Notes: generated from the letters alone by a model not told the origin. A stretch of DNA of 64,000 nt from Rhabdophis nuchalis (GCA_039707465.1 CM077645.1:147866503-147930502), one strand, 5' to 3'; shown: positions 31,110-44,100, counted from the first letter of the stretch. A program made the numbers and translations.

Positions 31110-31275
31110 CAGTTCCATTGTGCGCTAAAAGCAGGGGGAGAGCAGGGGTTGCGTATGTATGCATGTAGGAGGGTCACACACATAGAATTATGGGCGCAGG
31201 CACGCCCGCACACAACCCCCCTGTGCCCCCCCTGCTTTTGGGATGCGATGGGAAAAAGGTTAGCTATCACTGGCC
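31110..31275. mobile_element. hAT-type MITE fragment (CAGTGATGGCTAACC family)
   Basis: Contains AAAAGCAGGGGGAGAGCAGG and ends AAAGGTTAGCTATCACTG, as in the copies at 55050 and 61695. The left end is missing. Confidence 0.6.
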
Positions 31276-31569
31276 TAGCTTTCATTGAGCTATATCCTAA
31301 ATTCACTGCTTGATTACACTGGCTTACTCATGGCTGAAAGAAAATAACAATTCTTGGAAAAGATGAAGGAAATGAAATTTTAGAGGTATGGCTTGTTTCT
31401 ACCTAGAAAACTATAGTATTGGAAAATATGAATGAGACCAAATTTGCTGAAACAAATGTGCTCTTTAGCCAATAGCTGGCTACTATTAGCCAATCTTGCT
31501 TCCACCCATTAAAGATCAACCAACAATGCAGTATTTGAAATATATCTAGATAGCTCTAAGTGTACACTA
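31276..31569. other. Non-coding, nothing recognised
   Basis: AT-rich sequence. Confidence 0.4.
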
Positions 31570-31920
31570 AGAGCCAGTTCTGGTGTAGTGGTTAAGGCAG
31601 GGGTCTCCAACCTTTGCAACTTTAAGTCTGAAGGACTTCAGCTCCCAGACTTCTCCTGGGAGCTTTGCTGGCTGGAGAAGTCTGGGAGCTGAAGTCCTTC
31701 AGACTTAAAATTGCAAAGGTTGGAGACCCCTGGGTTAAGGCATCGGACTAGAAATCGGGAGAAATTTAGCCAAAGTCTTAGCCACAAAACCTCAACTCTG
31801 GACCAGTCATTCTCTCTCAACACTAGGAAGGAGAAAATGGCAAACTATTTCTGGAAATCTTGCCAAGAAAACTTCAGGGACTTGTCCAGGCAGACTCCAA
31901 GAAATGGACATGAATAAACG
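31570..31920 (+). repeat. tRNA-derived SINE split by a hAT MITE
   Basis: The head AGAGCCAGTTCTGGTGTAGT then GGTTAAGG contains an A-box-like stretch. After the 31598-31732 insertion the SINE resumes with GGTTAAGGCATCGGACTAG, then CACTAGGAAGGAG, TTGCCAAGAAAACTTC and GGGACTTGTCCAGGCAG. Other copies lie at 16470-16650 and 60528-61200. Confidence 0.75.
31598..31732. mobile_element. hAT-type foldback MITE, 8-bp TSD
   Basis: Near-perfect palindrome starting CAGGGGTCTCCAACCTTTGC and ending in its complement. GGTTAAGG is duplicated at 31590-31597 and 31733-31740. The target was the SINE A-box region. Confidence 0.88.
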
Positions 31921-32571
31921 GGAGAGAAATAAAAAAGATATAGTTATAGTAAGTGTACTACAGAGAAACTATTACTAAAATGATTTTATGGTGGCCATTA
32001 TCAGCCAACCTCAAAAGTAGATAAATTTCAGGGCAGCTGCTAAACCCTTTTTGCTCAGCACTGTATTTTATGTTTGGGCTTTCATATACCCAGAAGAGCA
32101 GAATACTGTTCTAAGACATTTGAGACATTTCATCTGTATCTTTTTGAGTTCATCAACAAGCATATTGTGTAATATAAGTCTTTTGATGAACACCATTATT
32201 TCTACTATACTGTATAAGGGTCCTCAAGGCCCTCTAAACCTCTCTTGATTCCTTAACTAATGCACTGTACCATGAGCATACAAAAGGATTGGAAGATTTT
32301 GCTCTGCCCGACTTGTATTAATATTAGTACAGCTCTTTGAAGAAGTATAAGATTAGAGAGCATTCCAAGAGACTTGCATCAGATTCTCAAACTGGTGCTA
32401 ATATATAGCTTTGTTAATAAGCAACAACAACAGCATTGGTTGCTTAGAAACTCTGATGTTCCCCAAATTTATCTTTGAAGATGGACTCAAAGACACACTT
32501 GAAATGTACAAAATGGTCAGATAAGGAGAATTTCAGTCTTCTTTTCAGGCTAGATAAATTTTCAGTATGCC
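31921..32571. other. Non-coding, nothing recognised
   Basis: AT-rich sequence without defined features. Confidence 0.4.
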
Positions 32572-32959
32572 CAGTGCCGTGATGGCGAACCTATGACACA
32601 CGTGCCAGAGGTGGCACACAGAGCCCCCTCTGTGGGTATGCATGTTGTCACTAGCTGCTCTTCTGGTTTCTGGCACACATGCTGGTCTTTGTGGGTGCTG
32701 GAGAGCCGGAAAATGGCCTAAAAATGCCCAAAAATCAGGCTGTTTTTTGGACTGTTTTCAGGTCATTGTTCAGACTGTTTTCAGGCTGCTTTTCGGGCCA
32801 TTTGTGGCCCCAAAATGCCCCCCAAAAAACAGCCTGAAAATGGCCCCAAAAACCCCACCAAAAACCAGGCAGTTCTGGTGCTCCAGTGTGTGCACATGCA
32901 CACACATTCATGAACTTTCCGGTTTGGGCACTCGGTGCCGAAAAGGTTCGCCATCACTG
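32572..32959. mobile_element. hAT-type MITE (GTGATGGCGAACC family)
   Basis: Left end CAGTGCCGTGATGGCGAACC, right end GGTTCGCCATCACTG. Internal direct and inverted copies of GGCTGTTTT and CCCCAAAAA-like text. No convincing target duplication remains. Confidence 0.7.
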
Positions 32960-33586
32960 GCCTATAAAGTTCACATAACAATTAAAGCTTAATTGTCTTA
33001 ATTACCAGGATCATCTGGCTTCCCTTTCCAAACATTGGAATTATGGCTATTCTCTCGTTTTTAGGGAGCAACACTGTCTTGTATTTAAAGGGGAATCTGA
33101 AAGAGGTCACATATTGTCTGGATTATATCATGGGTAATATAATCACTATCTTGTGCCTTCTAGTTTTTAGTTGTCCTACTAATGTTTTTGTCTCAGAGAC
33201 TGAGACTGGAAATCACTCAGGTAGAATATCTTCAGAAAGTGCCAGAGAAACATCACTGTTACATATCTATTACTGAAAGATCTAAAATGGCTTTTTAAAA
33301 TCCTCTACAGTCATGAGTCCAGCTACATGAGAGGAATCTATTCCTGGATATCCAATGACCAGTCACAAGAGCTGGATTTTTTTAATGAAAGATTTATGTC
33401 AGGGAGAAGCAATCAAATGAGCAAAACAATGAGGTATTTATTACCAAAGTTAATATGTAATGAATTACCAATACTATGTGGACATGTAAAAACAAATTTA
33501 GTATTTTGGCCAGTAATATTTCTTCCTATACTAATCCTGAAGTCCACTGTTTTGGGGGACAATTGGATATTAATTGTTTGACATGC
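32960..33586. other. Non-coding, nothing recognised
   Basis: AT-rich. An 84-codon ORF at 33327-33581 has no recognisable features. Confidence 0.4.
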
Positions 33587-33817
33587 CAACTGGCGTGTCC
33601 CTCGTTTTCCGCGGCTTCATGTTTCGCGGCTTCAGTGCTTCGCAGGTTTTTCAAAAATACAGGGGGGAAAAATGCATCGGTAGGAGGCAAGCGCCCCCTA
33701 GTGTTTGCTTTAAACGATGTCCACCAACTCAAGTTTCCGGTGCAATCCTACTTCGCGGTTTTTCAGTTTTCGCGGAAGGTTCCGTCCCCATTAACCACGA
33801 AAAACGAGGGACCACTG
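33587..33817. mobile_element. Tigger-like (pogo/Tc-Mariner) MITE
   Basis: Right end ACGAGGGACCACTG, left end GTGTCCCTCGTTTTCCGCGG. It shares the internal blocks TCATGTTTCGCGGCTTCAGTG and CCTACTTCGCGGTTTTTCAG with the copy at 46800-47040. Confidence 0.75.
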
Positions 33818-34222
33818 TATACTACCTTGAAAAAAAATCATATTTTTATTTATACCCATACAATAATTACAGCAGCACAAAGCCAGCAAAATTCTTTCTG
33901 GAAGCCTGTGATACATAGTGTTCTCCAAGCTTCCATTCATGAAAATATCTTGAAAGCAGGCATTTTTTCTTTGATTTGTTTAGACTCTTGGATTCAAAGT
34001 GGAAGTCCAAGAGATCTAAGCTACAGAGGGAAAAAGCAGTTGAGGAATAGGATGAAGATAAGGGACAGGACTTGATTGTTGAAGGTTTTTAAAAAAAGAA
34101 TAATATTAACATTATTGTCACTTTGAATGTATGTTAATTGGCATACATTATAATGAAATTTCATTGTATACAGCTCTCAAAGAGTCGCCACCTCTAATAT
34201 ACACTACACAAATGCGACAAAA

Positions 34223-34265
<43 letters not shown>

Positions 34266-34571
34266 ATATGCATATACCCACATATATTATATGACACAGA
34301 GAAACAACACAGTCTAGTTCGGATGTATACAATACATGGACATGGGGAGGAAAATGAATTTTGTGAGTTTACCAGATGGATGGCATAGGGAACAAAGCTG
34401 TTTCAGAATCTGGTAGTCCTCCTACAAATACTTCAAAACCTCCTACCAGAGGAAAGCAACAGAAACAGACCGTGAAATGGGTCTGTGGAGGTCTCTAATA
34501 ATGCTTTGAGCTCTAACTACATAGCACTTATAAGCAGTATCCTGAATAATGGGAAGCGAACTTCCTATACC
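33818..34571. repeat. Retroposon tail and (AAAT)n microsatellite in non-coding DNA
   Basis: 34100-34215 contains TTCATTGTATACAGCTCTC and is followed by (AAAT)n at 34219-34268, probably a retroposon 3' end. The rest is not recognised. Confidence 0.5.
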
Positions 34572-35534
34572 AGTGCCAGTGCCTGGAAGCCGTGCGGGCC
34601 TGGATGGGAAGCAACAGACTCAGACTCAACCCATCCAAGACCGAGTGGCTGTGGTTTCCGGCACCCCGGTACAACCAGTTGACTCCATCACTGGCCATAG
34701 GGGGTGAACATCTAACCCCTGTGGATGGGGCACGCAACTTGGGCGTCCTCCTTGATGCACGGCTGTCCATGGAAGATCAAGTGACAGCCGTGGCCAGGAG
34801 GGCGTTTTACCAGGTTCGCCAGTTGCGTCCCCTATTGGATCGGGATGCCCTCTGCACAGTCACTCATGCCCTCGTGACATCCCGCCTCGACTACTGCAAT
34901 GCTCTCTACATGGGGCCCCCCTTGAGGTACACCCGAAGGCTTCAGCTTGTCCAGAATGCAGCCGCGCGGGCAGTTATGGGAACCTCTAGGTTTTCCCATG
35001 TAACACTGCTCCTGCGTGAGCTGCATTGGCTGCCTGTCATCTTTCGGGGGCGCTTCAAGGTGTTGGTTATCATCTTTAAAGCGCTCCATGGCTTGGGATC
35101 TAGCTATCTGCGGGATCGCATCCTGCCCCATACATCCCAGCGGCCGAATCGCTCCCACAGAGAGGGACTTCTCTGGGTGCCGTCCACTAGGCTATGCCAG
35201 TGGGCGGCGCCCAGGGGAAGGGCCTTCTCTGTGGTGGGCCCGACCCTCTGGAACGACCTGCCCCCCGAAATTAGAACAACTAGGGACTTCCGCTCCTTCC
35301 GTTAAAAATTAAAAACGCACTTTTTCTGCTTGGCCGGCCTAGGTTAGTCATCTGTTTATTGTTTTAATTGGTTTTTAAGGGGTTTAGTTTTTAGTATTTT
35401 GGGTTTTTAGCGCAGGGATAACTTGTTTAATGTGATTTTTATATATTTATGATGTATTTATGTTTGTATGTTTTTTAATTCCCCTGTGCACCGCTCCGAG
35501 TCCCTTTGGGGAGAGGGAGCGGTCTACAAATTAA

Positions 35535-35575
<41 letters not shown>

Positions 35576-35596
35576 ATTATTATTATTATTATTATT
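34572..35596 (+). mobile_element. L2/CR1-type LINE, 5'-truncated, RT C-terminal half
   Basis: The ORF at 34592-35305 (237 aa) carries the C-terminal RT region: LNPSKTEWLWF, LGVLLDARLSM, RLDYCNALYMG, LQLVQNAAARAVMG, LHWLPVIF, LWNDLPPEI. A stop at 35303-35305 interrupts the terminal FR-LKTHFF stretch, which reads on to about 35346. The 3' UTR ends CCGAGTCCCTTTGGGGAGAG, then GCGGTCTACAAATTAAAT and (ATT)n. Non-LTR elements of this group are usually 5'-truncated on insertion. It is the best preserved LINE copy here. L2 is my preferred clade. Confidence 0.8.
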
Positions 35597-35995
35597 TTAT
35601 TGAAAAAGTTTTATTGGTTTTTACAATTTTCCAAAGGGGTAGGGGATACAGAAACATTTTAAGAACTTTCGCGTCGGGATCATTGGCCCTTCCAGGGCTT
35701 CATAATAAAATATTGAAAAAACATTTTTCCAAAAATACTACAAGGTGAAAATAAGTACGTTTCCTAAATTCTCAATTCTATGCTAGCAGTCATGTGCAAA
35801 CATCCAGATATAAAGGTTATACAATATTAATAATAATAAAAAAAAAAGCAAAGTTATTTTTTCGATCTTAGTCTCTTGGCAATTGTATCTTCTTTTTCTC
35901 CTCCCTGGCCCCCAGCGGGCCGGGCCGTGGTCCCCCCTGCCCCCCCTGAATCGTCCCCCAGGACAGAGGAATGTTTTTTAAGAAAGGCTTCCGCC

Positions 35996-36066
<71 letters not shown>
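35536..36066. repeat. Two (ATT)n microsatellites flanking a LINE-like spacer
   Basis: TTA/ATT runs at 35536-35596 and 35997-36066. The intervening sequence begins TTTTATTGAAAAAGTTTTAT, like a reverse-strand LINE 3' UTR. Reading the runs as protein gives poly-Leu/Ile/Tyr, which is meaningless. Confidence 0.7.
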
Positions 36067-36095
36067 TCTTCTCAGCTGTCCTTACCACTCTCCGT

Positions 36096-36317
36096 ATGGA
36101 CTTTCTATCTGAGGCACTGCTGCCACCAAACCAAACAGAGATGCAGTTTGTTCAAATGCTCTCAATTGTGCCTCTGTCAAATGTGGCCAGGACAGAAGGG
36201 GAAAGATGTTCTCTCCTCATCCGATGCAAAAAATGCAGACGTTTGTTTGCACGCTTCACTAAGGATAATGTGTGGAGAGACCAGATTGTTAAGTTACCTG
36301 CACCCCCAGATACGTAA
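36096..36317 (+). other. Unrecognised 73-codon ORF beside the ATT repeat
   Basis: Starts at Met 36096 and ends at a stop near 36317. The composition is protein-like, with a Cys-rich segment (RCKKCRRLFARF) and a charged C-terminus, unlike the low-complexity ORFs around it. I do not recognise it. It may be a retroelement fragment or chance. Confidence 0.25.
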
Positions 36318-36329
36318 TACTTTAATTTA

Positions 36330-39012
36330 ATAATTTAAGAGTTAGGGTTAGTGTTAAAAATAAGATTAATACTATATCTCATATTGTGTACCCTATTATG
36401 ACCCTGCCCCCCAAATCTTACAACTGAATAATTACTACAACAGAACCTAAGGCATTTTCTGTCCTCAACTGAAAAGAAGAAAGAGTGTGTGCATACATCA
36501 CATCATTCTTGTTGTATTTGTGGATCAAAGAGGGAAAATAAATATTTGGCTTTATCACAGTGACTTCCAATTGTTACTTAAGGAGCTCACAACAGTTTGG
36601 AAACAAACCTGAGAACAAGTATGAAAGCCATGTGGGGGGCTGAACAAAAAGCAGAATGTACTATTGAGTTGACTTTGTGCGATGATACAGTGCTTTGTTC
36701 TCCATTCATCAAAGATTGGAGAAATTTATAAGAAGTTGAATGTGTTTGGGGAGGAAAGATAGAGACTAAAAAGATACATGCCCCCCTTTCATAAATTGAT
36801 GAAAGCTGTTTTCAGGAGGAAAACATCAGACAGGATTCCATTCTGATATTTTTCTCTGTACAGTAGTCATTTGAGGCCTATGGTATATTTATTTATGGAT
36901 ATGTTCATTTCACTGCTTATTCAGTGGGAGTTTTTTTTGGGGGGGGGCAAGGTATTACTAACACAAAATGAACACTTTAATAGGTTGCAATCTAAACTGG
37001 GATAAGCCAGTTACAAGTTTCATCTAAAGCCAGTGGTGGAAATCCTTTCTAGAATAATTTATTTCCATAACCCTGCCATTTGAGACAAGAACAAAAGCAC
37101 AATGCCAAGACAAAGTAACTTAACTGTCTTGTTTAACTTAGGCAGTTCCTGTAGTCTTTAATAGGATGAAATGGTGAACCATGGGACAGAATATTTTGAA
37201 CCAAGTTATTTCAAATAAACTAATTTACAGAATACTTCAAAAATATGGGACTTGTGTTTTCCTTCAAATTGAAATTTGGTACATTTTATAAAACATTTTA
37301 TAACAAAAACATCATAAGGATAGAAAACATAATACAAAATACCCAATACAAAAGTTGTAAAACATTTCCTGTGCTGATATTTAACTATGCTATGCAGTTC
37401 AACATGAGCTATTTTCAAGGCAGACACATCTCTAAGGAGCATCCCAACTTTTTCAGCCAAGACAGTTCTTTAGAAACTATCATTGCTGAAGGCATTGAGA
37501 AATCTAATAAGAAAGTATCTCTGAAACAATGACCCTATGGAACATAGGTTGTCTAGTATGTTTAGAAACTTAGCATATGACACAGGAAGAAAAAGCTACC
37601 CATCTATGATCAGTGTACCAGATACTTATGGCTATCAGCCATAGTATCCTAGTCAACAGTTGGTACTTATCATCCATTCTTCAGTGCTGTGAGTTTTATG
37701 CAGTTCCAGCTTTTACAAGGCTTATAACTTGTCTTCATGTGACAAAATCAGCCTCCTTTAAAAATGCAGAATGTGGCATTTTTGTGGCATTTAAATTTAG
37801 GCAGGTGAATCTGCTGCATGACCTTAATCTGACTTTTCTCATGTGTTAGAAGCCCTTATGTCTACAGTTTTTATCTGTTCCCTCATTATATCAAGCATGC
37901 ATACATAGGACAAAGTATAAAATAATTATAACAGCATGGCGAGTTAATCAGTATTGCTTAGAAGGGCAGATGTGGTCCAGGGAGAACAGCACCATATATT
38001 TCTCAGTAAAAATGGATTAGGAAGTAAACAAATCCACTGGGCACTCCTCTGATACCTCACACCCCATCCTAGTAGCTGAAATGTAGAGAAAAATGTATGT
38101 GCATGTTTAGTACAATGGCAGTTTCTTTTCTAATTAATTGCTTTCCTATCAGTGGCTAACAAAAGGTACGTAATTAAAATTCCAATTTATTTTTTAAAAA
38201 ACCCAGCAGACTGCTATAGGGAGGAGATCAGAAGACTGCTAGGAGAAAATAAAGGAAAAATAAAAGAACTAATTATTGCACATAATAATTCCCCTTCTTC
38301 AAAATATTCAGGATTTCTCAATGCATTAATAGTCTGCTTCATAGCATGTACTTCTCAGGACGTGATCAAATATTCAGGGTTTTTTTTCTCCCTTTCATTC
38401 ATAAAGCACATTTCTTAGTTTTGTTTTTGGCCATACAAGGAGAATTATGCAGTATTCACTTAAGGCGGTGAAACATTCTTTCCTCCTGCTTTATCTTCCT
38501 TCTTTGGCTGTAAAGGGAGAGGAACGCAGCTGAAATTTATCTTTACTTTTGCCAGCATCTCTGGGTTAACTCTAGTATCTACTTGACACTTGGTTCAGTT
38601 TAGGTTTATGGCTTTCTGTGTGTATAGTTTTGCCAGTAATCACTTGGTGTTAGGGTTAACTACACCTGGCTGGCAATTTCTCAAGCCTATGGGACATTTT
38701 CTTTCTTGATCTTCCTCTGTCTGGAACATGATCCCACCACAACATATCGCTTTCCCCTCCAGATAGAATTCCACTCCTTTACTGATCTCTTCACCTCTTC
38801 ATTGTTCTTGGGCTTTCTGGAACACTTCCAATTATCTTCTTCAGGACCATCTTGGACTCATTAAGCAGTCTTGCATCTGCTCTGGAACAAACAATTCTAA
38901 AGGTGCCTAATATGGCATAATTCAAATCAAGTTGAGTCACCTGGAGCCTCAACTTAACAATTGCAACTACAATTCTGAGGATCATTTTTTACAAATCTGT
39001 CAAAGTCTAGAG
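36330..39012. other. Non-coding, nothing recognised
   Basis: AT-rich sequence with chance ORFs of up to 95 codons (37245-37532). No domain, repeat end or splice structure that I could support. Confidence 0.4.
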
Positions 39013-39142
39013 CAGGGGTTCCCAAACTTAGCAACTTGAAGACTTGTGGACTTCAACTCCCAGAATTCTCCAGCCAGCTGGCTGGAGAATTCTGGGAGTT
39101 GAAGTCCACAAGTCTTCGAGTTGCTAAGTTTGGGAACCCCTG
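39013..39142. mobile_element. hAT-type foldback MITE
   Basis: CAGGGGTTCCCAAACTTAGC at the left and the complementary sequence ending AACCCCTG at the right, almost a perfect hairpin centred on CCAGCTGG. The flanks GTCTAGAG and CTCTAGAG match at 7 of 8. Same family as 58452-58586. Confidence 0.85.
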
Positions 39143-39150
39143 CTCTAGAG

Positions 39151-40429
39151 TCTTACCCAAACAATTAGGGTCAAAGATTTTGAGACCTGTGAATGTTTGA
39201 GGAATTTTCAGAAGCAATATGGGTGTCTTAAATCTTCTATTTTTTTTCCTGGTTTAGGCCCAAGCCATTTGTAAAGTGGTTTTAATCTTGATCTTTATAA
39301 TAACAGAAAGGATGATTTTGTGAATCTGTGTGTGATTCTGAGAGCCTATTTGTGTGTGAAAAATTGCACATTCTATAAGTTATCCATAAGGGGCTGTAAT
39401 GAAACTCTAAATGATCAAGGAAAAAATTAATCACACATCACGCCATCTTTAAGACAGCTGCTTAGGAAAAGGAAAGGCTTTTCTGTATCCATTTGTCACT
39501 TTCCTTTTCACAAATATAATCAACCAAATAGGAAGCATTTGTTTTAGGACACTAATACTTTCTATATTCCATTACACTCTCCAGGAACCTGCAATAATCA
39601 CTGTGCAGTTTAGTCCACTGATAAATTACAGTTTAATCATTCAGGGCCATTCATCTCAGCACGACCACACACCATTCAAGATAGTCCTGGTATCTGCTGT
39701 TTAGTTGAACTGTTAGTCACTGATGAATTATTAGCAATTCCTGCATACGTGGCCCATTAAACCAGCTAGTGAACTGTCAAGCAAGAGGCTCCATTTCTAA
39801 GTTATTTAGTAGTCTCCGAACTGCATGGTGGTGATGGGGAGGGGGAGAAAGTCTAGAATTAAATTATGAGGTTACTTAGGGATATGAGAGAGGCTATTGA
39901 AGTGTTAGAGGAGCTGCTCATAATCTGAGTCCTGTAATTGATTTTGATGTAACCTTGCAATCACAATAGTCCATTAGCCCTTTAATTTAGTATGGTGACA
40001 AGGACTTTAGAGTGCTGTGGTGTCACTGGAAAAAAACACAAACTCGGCTATAGGAAGCAAATGAAACAAAAAGCCACATACTTTTTGGTGGCATTAAGTT
40101 TAAAAGAATAGATCTCCGGATTGCATTTGCGAGATATAAGGGATTCTTAACAATTTCTTTAATTTAAAATAAATAATTGCCTTCTGAACTACAGGTACGC
40201 CTAGACTTACAACCATTTGTTTAACGACAGTCCACTGAAAAAAAAGTGACATAAGCCTTTTTCGCATTTACTACTGTTGTAGCTGGGGCTTTGCTGGAGA
40301 GGAATTCACTGTAAATTAAATAAAAGGAGTTTATTGGGAAGAGGACTCAGCTTTGTGGTGCTAGGAAGCCTAGGTCAGAACATTATGCTCTCAAAACAAA
40401 TTTTAAAGGACAATCTGGGGGAGGTCATA
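39151..40429. other. Non-coding, MITE fragment at 40193
   Basis: Near 40193-40280, ACAGGTACGCCTAGACTTAC is the left end of the 58668-type MITE. Otherwise not recognised. Confidence 0.4.
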
Positions 40430-40665
40430 TTATTATTGTTGTTGTTGTTGTTGTTGTTGTTTAAATTTCTATACCGCCTTTCTCCCTTCCGGGACTCAGG
40501 GCGGTGTACAGGCAACAATAAAATCACTAGTAAAAAACATAGAAACCTTTAAAAATACATTAAATGATAAATAGCCTGTCTTAAAACCTTGTTAAAATCC
40601 CTGCTAAAAACCATTCAAAACTATACCATTTAAAATTATGCCAGTTAAAAACTTTTATATTGGGG
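40430..40665 (-). mobile_element. L2/CR1-type LINE 3' UTR fragment
   Basis: A (GTT)n tail, then AAATTTCTATACCGCCTTTC and GGACTCAGGGCGGTGTACAGG, the same 3' block as in the copy at 44425. Only the 3' UTR is left. Confidence 0.7.
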
Positions 40666-42179
40666 ACCACTTATTGTGCCAGATTAAGGAACAACCCTTG
40701 TAGAAGGTTTCTAAGACAGAACATCTCCATCAATATTAGTCACAAATTAAAGAAACCAGCTTTTTATATTCCTGGCACTAACAAATAATAAAGATAGGTT
40801 TTATTTTTTAATGATATGTTTTTATTGTACACATGCCCAGAGTCACATTTGTGAGAAGGTGACTATCTGAATGTGATGAATAAATGAATGAATCATCATC
40901 ATCTAACATTGCAATAAAACAAAAAAGTGTAATAATTATCTTATTTCACTGATTTAAGAAGTGTAATGTCCTAAAAATCTGGATTTCTCATATTCAATTA
41001 GGCCACTAATTTTTTTTAATATCTCTATTACTTTTGGTGAGAAAAATACAGGAGGATACTGTGAAAAGTTTCAGTACTGGTGACATAATTTATCAATGAA
41101 CTGAGGACAACACATCCCTGGTGTAAAAGCTCAGAAGAGATAGGAAAGAGAGGAGGGGGGTCTAAAGAGCAGTGGTGACAGGAGACTTAACTAAGAATAT
41201 ACACTGTCCTATCATGGATAACTTTTTTATCCTTATATGACTTACGGGCTTTACAGTATATTCTATTCTTTTAATGTTTTCAATTTCCTGCAGGTGAAAG
41301 CATGCAAGGAACAGTTTGAAAAAGCATAACAAATGAAAGGGGACCAGCAGCCGTAATAACAGCAATATTCTCAACATAAGGGGGACCAAAAGGTGGAGTG
41401 GGGAGGGAGAACAGAGGGAGAAAGTAAGGCAGGCCGGCTGAGGAAATAAAAGCACACTAACTGGCAATTCAGTGCCTTGGTATTACCAGCCTGCTGAGAG
41501 CAATTACAATAGCACAGACAGCACTTGCTTTATTGTGACCTTACTGAATTAACTTTGAGGGCAGGGGGAAAAAAACCACTCAAGTGATTCAGCAGGGAAT
41601 TTATTAGAAAATTTTAATGCCAACTTAAATTTGATCCAAAGGCCTCAATATTAAAGGTCATCTCCATTACTATACTACTGGAAACCCATGGGTCCTTTTG
41701 CTTCCATGCACCTCCATTCCTTTCCTCTGGTTTTCTTTCATAAATAAATTAAAAAAAAATAGGTCAGAGTTCTAGCTTCAAGCTCCTTGGCATTTTTATT
41801 TGATGTGACAGATCTCCTCGTTTTTGTTGGGAGCTTTTTTTTGGGGGGGGGGGGGCTGGGGCCCTGGGAAACCACAAACAAGTTTACAATTTCTAAAGTA
41901 TATCTCAGTAAATGAGGATACGCTTTGCACATACAGATAGAAATGATAAAGCAAAAACGATACAAGTGGTATTTACATTTTAAATCGTCAAAACATGCAG
42001 TTATATTGCTGCTGCAATTTTAAAAAAATACAATAACATGCCAGGGAAATTCAAGGGAAGGAAAGAGGAGGAGGAGGAGGATTTTTGTAAGAAATAGGTG
42101 AGAAAAGATTTAGGGCAGATTTTCATTTTGGTCACTTCCCTGGGTTCCCATTTCTTCTTAGGCTACTGAATTGTTAGAT
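40666..42179. other. Non-coding, nothing recognised
   Basis: AT-rich, with G-runs near 41844-41855. The 101-codon ORF at 41162-41467 is Leu/Phe-rich with no support. Confidence 0.4.
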
Positions 42180-42510
42180 CAAGGTTCAAACTGGATTTCT
42201 TCGAGTACCGGATCAGCATTGTAGCTCTCCTCTGCGGGCCATCCAGGTAGGGGAGATGGGATAGACACCTCCTGCAGGACCCTGTCAGCCAAGACAGGTT
42301 GGGGGGGGGGGGCACGTGGAGGACACCCCCGTGCCCTGTTTTGGCCGGACAAAGTACTGCAGGAGGCCGTCCAGGCAGAAAATGGGTCACAAGGGGTCAC
42401 ATGCGGCCCCCTGCAACCCTGGTTTGGCTGCCACAGGCACTGTGGGTCATCCTTTGGTATTTCCAGATTTAAGCACTCCGCAGGCTGGATCCTTGAGTTT
42501 GACACCCCTG
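42180..42510. mobile_element. hAT-type MITE, near-perfect 8-bp TSD
   Basis: Left CAAGGTTCAAACTGG, right CTTGAGTTTGACACCCCTG. The flanks are TGTTAGAT (42172-42179) and GGTTAGAT (42511-42518). Internal G run at 42301-42312. Same end family as 9633 and 62691. Confidence 0.7.
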
Positions 42511-42518
42511 GGTTAGAT

Positions 42519-43539
42519 ACTCTGCTAGATAGCAGTTGCTATCTTTTTATAACCTTCTCGTTGTTCGAATGATGGCTTGTTAAGTCCAAGAATTATCATT
42601 TACACTAGAAGCTAATGCTCCTATTTTTACATGTGACTAACATATACATTGTCAACTAACCAAATAATATAAATCCATAATACACACAAAACATCTGCTA
42701 AAATATGAGTAGAGAGAAACAGATAATAAACAGCTTAGTATATACTGAGTATCATAAGTATTGCCAATAGCATGCGTGCTGCAATTAAAAGAATATACAA
42801 AATTAGCCAAGTTGGATAGAATTGCGGTTCCTGCCTCTGACATTCTATTATTCTAACTTTATCTGTAGCCTTTTTAAGCATGACGGTTGAAGAAGTCTTG
42901 TTATTCCACACAATTGTTAGAATATCTATGGTTTTCCAATGTTGAGTATTCATTATTAAGCTGCTAAAATGAAGAAAATAATAAGAATCTTATTTTAAGA
43001 TTAAAATCCAATCCTATAAATAAGTAAAACAACCATAACTGAAAAGGTAGAAGTTTTAAAATTAAATTAATATAGATGCAATGCTCAGCATTTGATTTTG
43101 AAAGATTGTAATTTTAACTGAAGGTAGTTGTCTATTAGCAGCCTAATCTTTTGTGGCTGCTGAATACTTATCGATAGCTCTTAATGGCTTGTGTTAGCAT
43201 TCCTCTGAGATGTTAATCAATCTTGTGCTTTTTAAAATTGACATCCATAATGTGTTTACATTAGTCAATACTTCTTAATTGTCAAGCTGTAACAGCAGAA
43301 CTTCAATAATAAATCCCTTCAATAAATAACTTCAGATAGTAGAATTTTTAAGTGTTTCCTCTTCTGAGGAATGGAATATATTGATAACTGCTACTGGGTG
43401 AACTGCAGGAACAAAGGGGAAAAAAACCTCCTCCATCTTAGAAATACTTCTTATTGCTTAAAATTAAAAGACAAGTTTGGTGCGGATATAACATTCTGCT
43501 GCCCTTAATACTGATTAGGAGATCAATGGCACCCTGCAT
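42519..43539. other. Non-coding, nothing recognised
   Basis: AT-rich sequence. Confidence 0.4.
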
Positions 43540-44100
43540 TCTATTTCCAACCTGCATTCAACTCCCCCTCCCTTCCCTCTTTAAAGCTAACAAGTTTGGT
43601 TTGCAATGTCTTATCTGCAGTGATGTTAACCTTAAAATGTGCCTTGCCCAAATCGGAGTTTGCCATCCTGCTGCTTCTAGGGGCCATGGCCCTCTAAGCT
43701 TTGGCCTGATGAACACATTTAGAATGTTGAGACTGCTATCGGCTCTTTGAGAAGGAGTTGTGAGTCTAGAATGATCCTCAGATAACACACTGGTCTGTCT
43801 GAGTCAGTGCTATCTCATCCAACACCAAAGATGGCACTATCATAGAATCAGTAGGCCCCAAAGCCACTACATCTTGCCATGCTTCAGCCGAAGCTTATTG
43901 TCCACGTTCACATAGCTTCCAGCCACTGTGATAAGATGCCTACAGCATTTAATTCATCAGGGACAGAGATGTATAGATGAGTATCATCAGCATATTGATA
44001 AAGACCTACCCCATAGTGCAGATGAACTCACCAGCGATCTCATGTGGATGTTAAATAGGAGAGGAGAGAACCCTGAAACCCTGTGAGACCCTATACAATA
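43540..44100 (-). mobile_element. L2/CR1-type LINE RT relic with YADD box
   Basis: Minus-strand translation of 43957-44010 gives GLYQYADDTHLYISVP, the RT catalytic box. Just upstream, the ORF at 43987-44205 reads FSPLLFNIHMRSL, the preceding RT block. Stops and frameshifts show decay. Confidence 0.65.

Noticed and set aside
35876..36112. ORFs rich in Tyr or Leu
   Set aside because: Reading frames of the ATT microsatellite.
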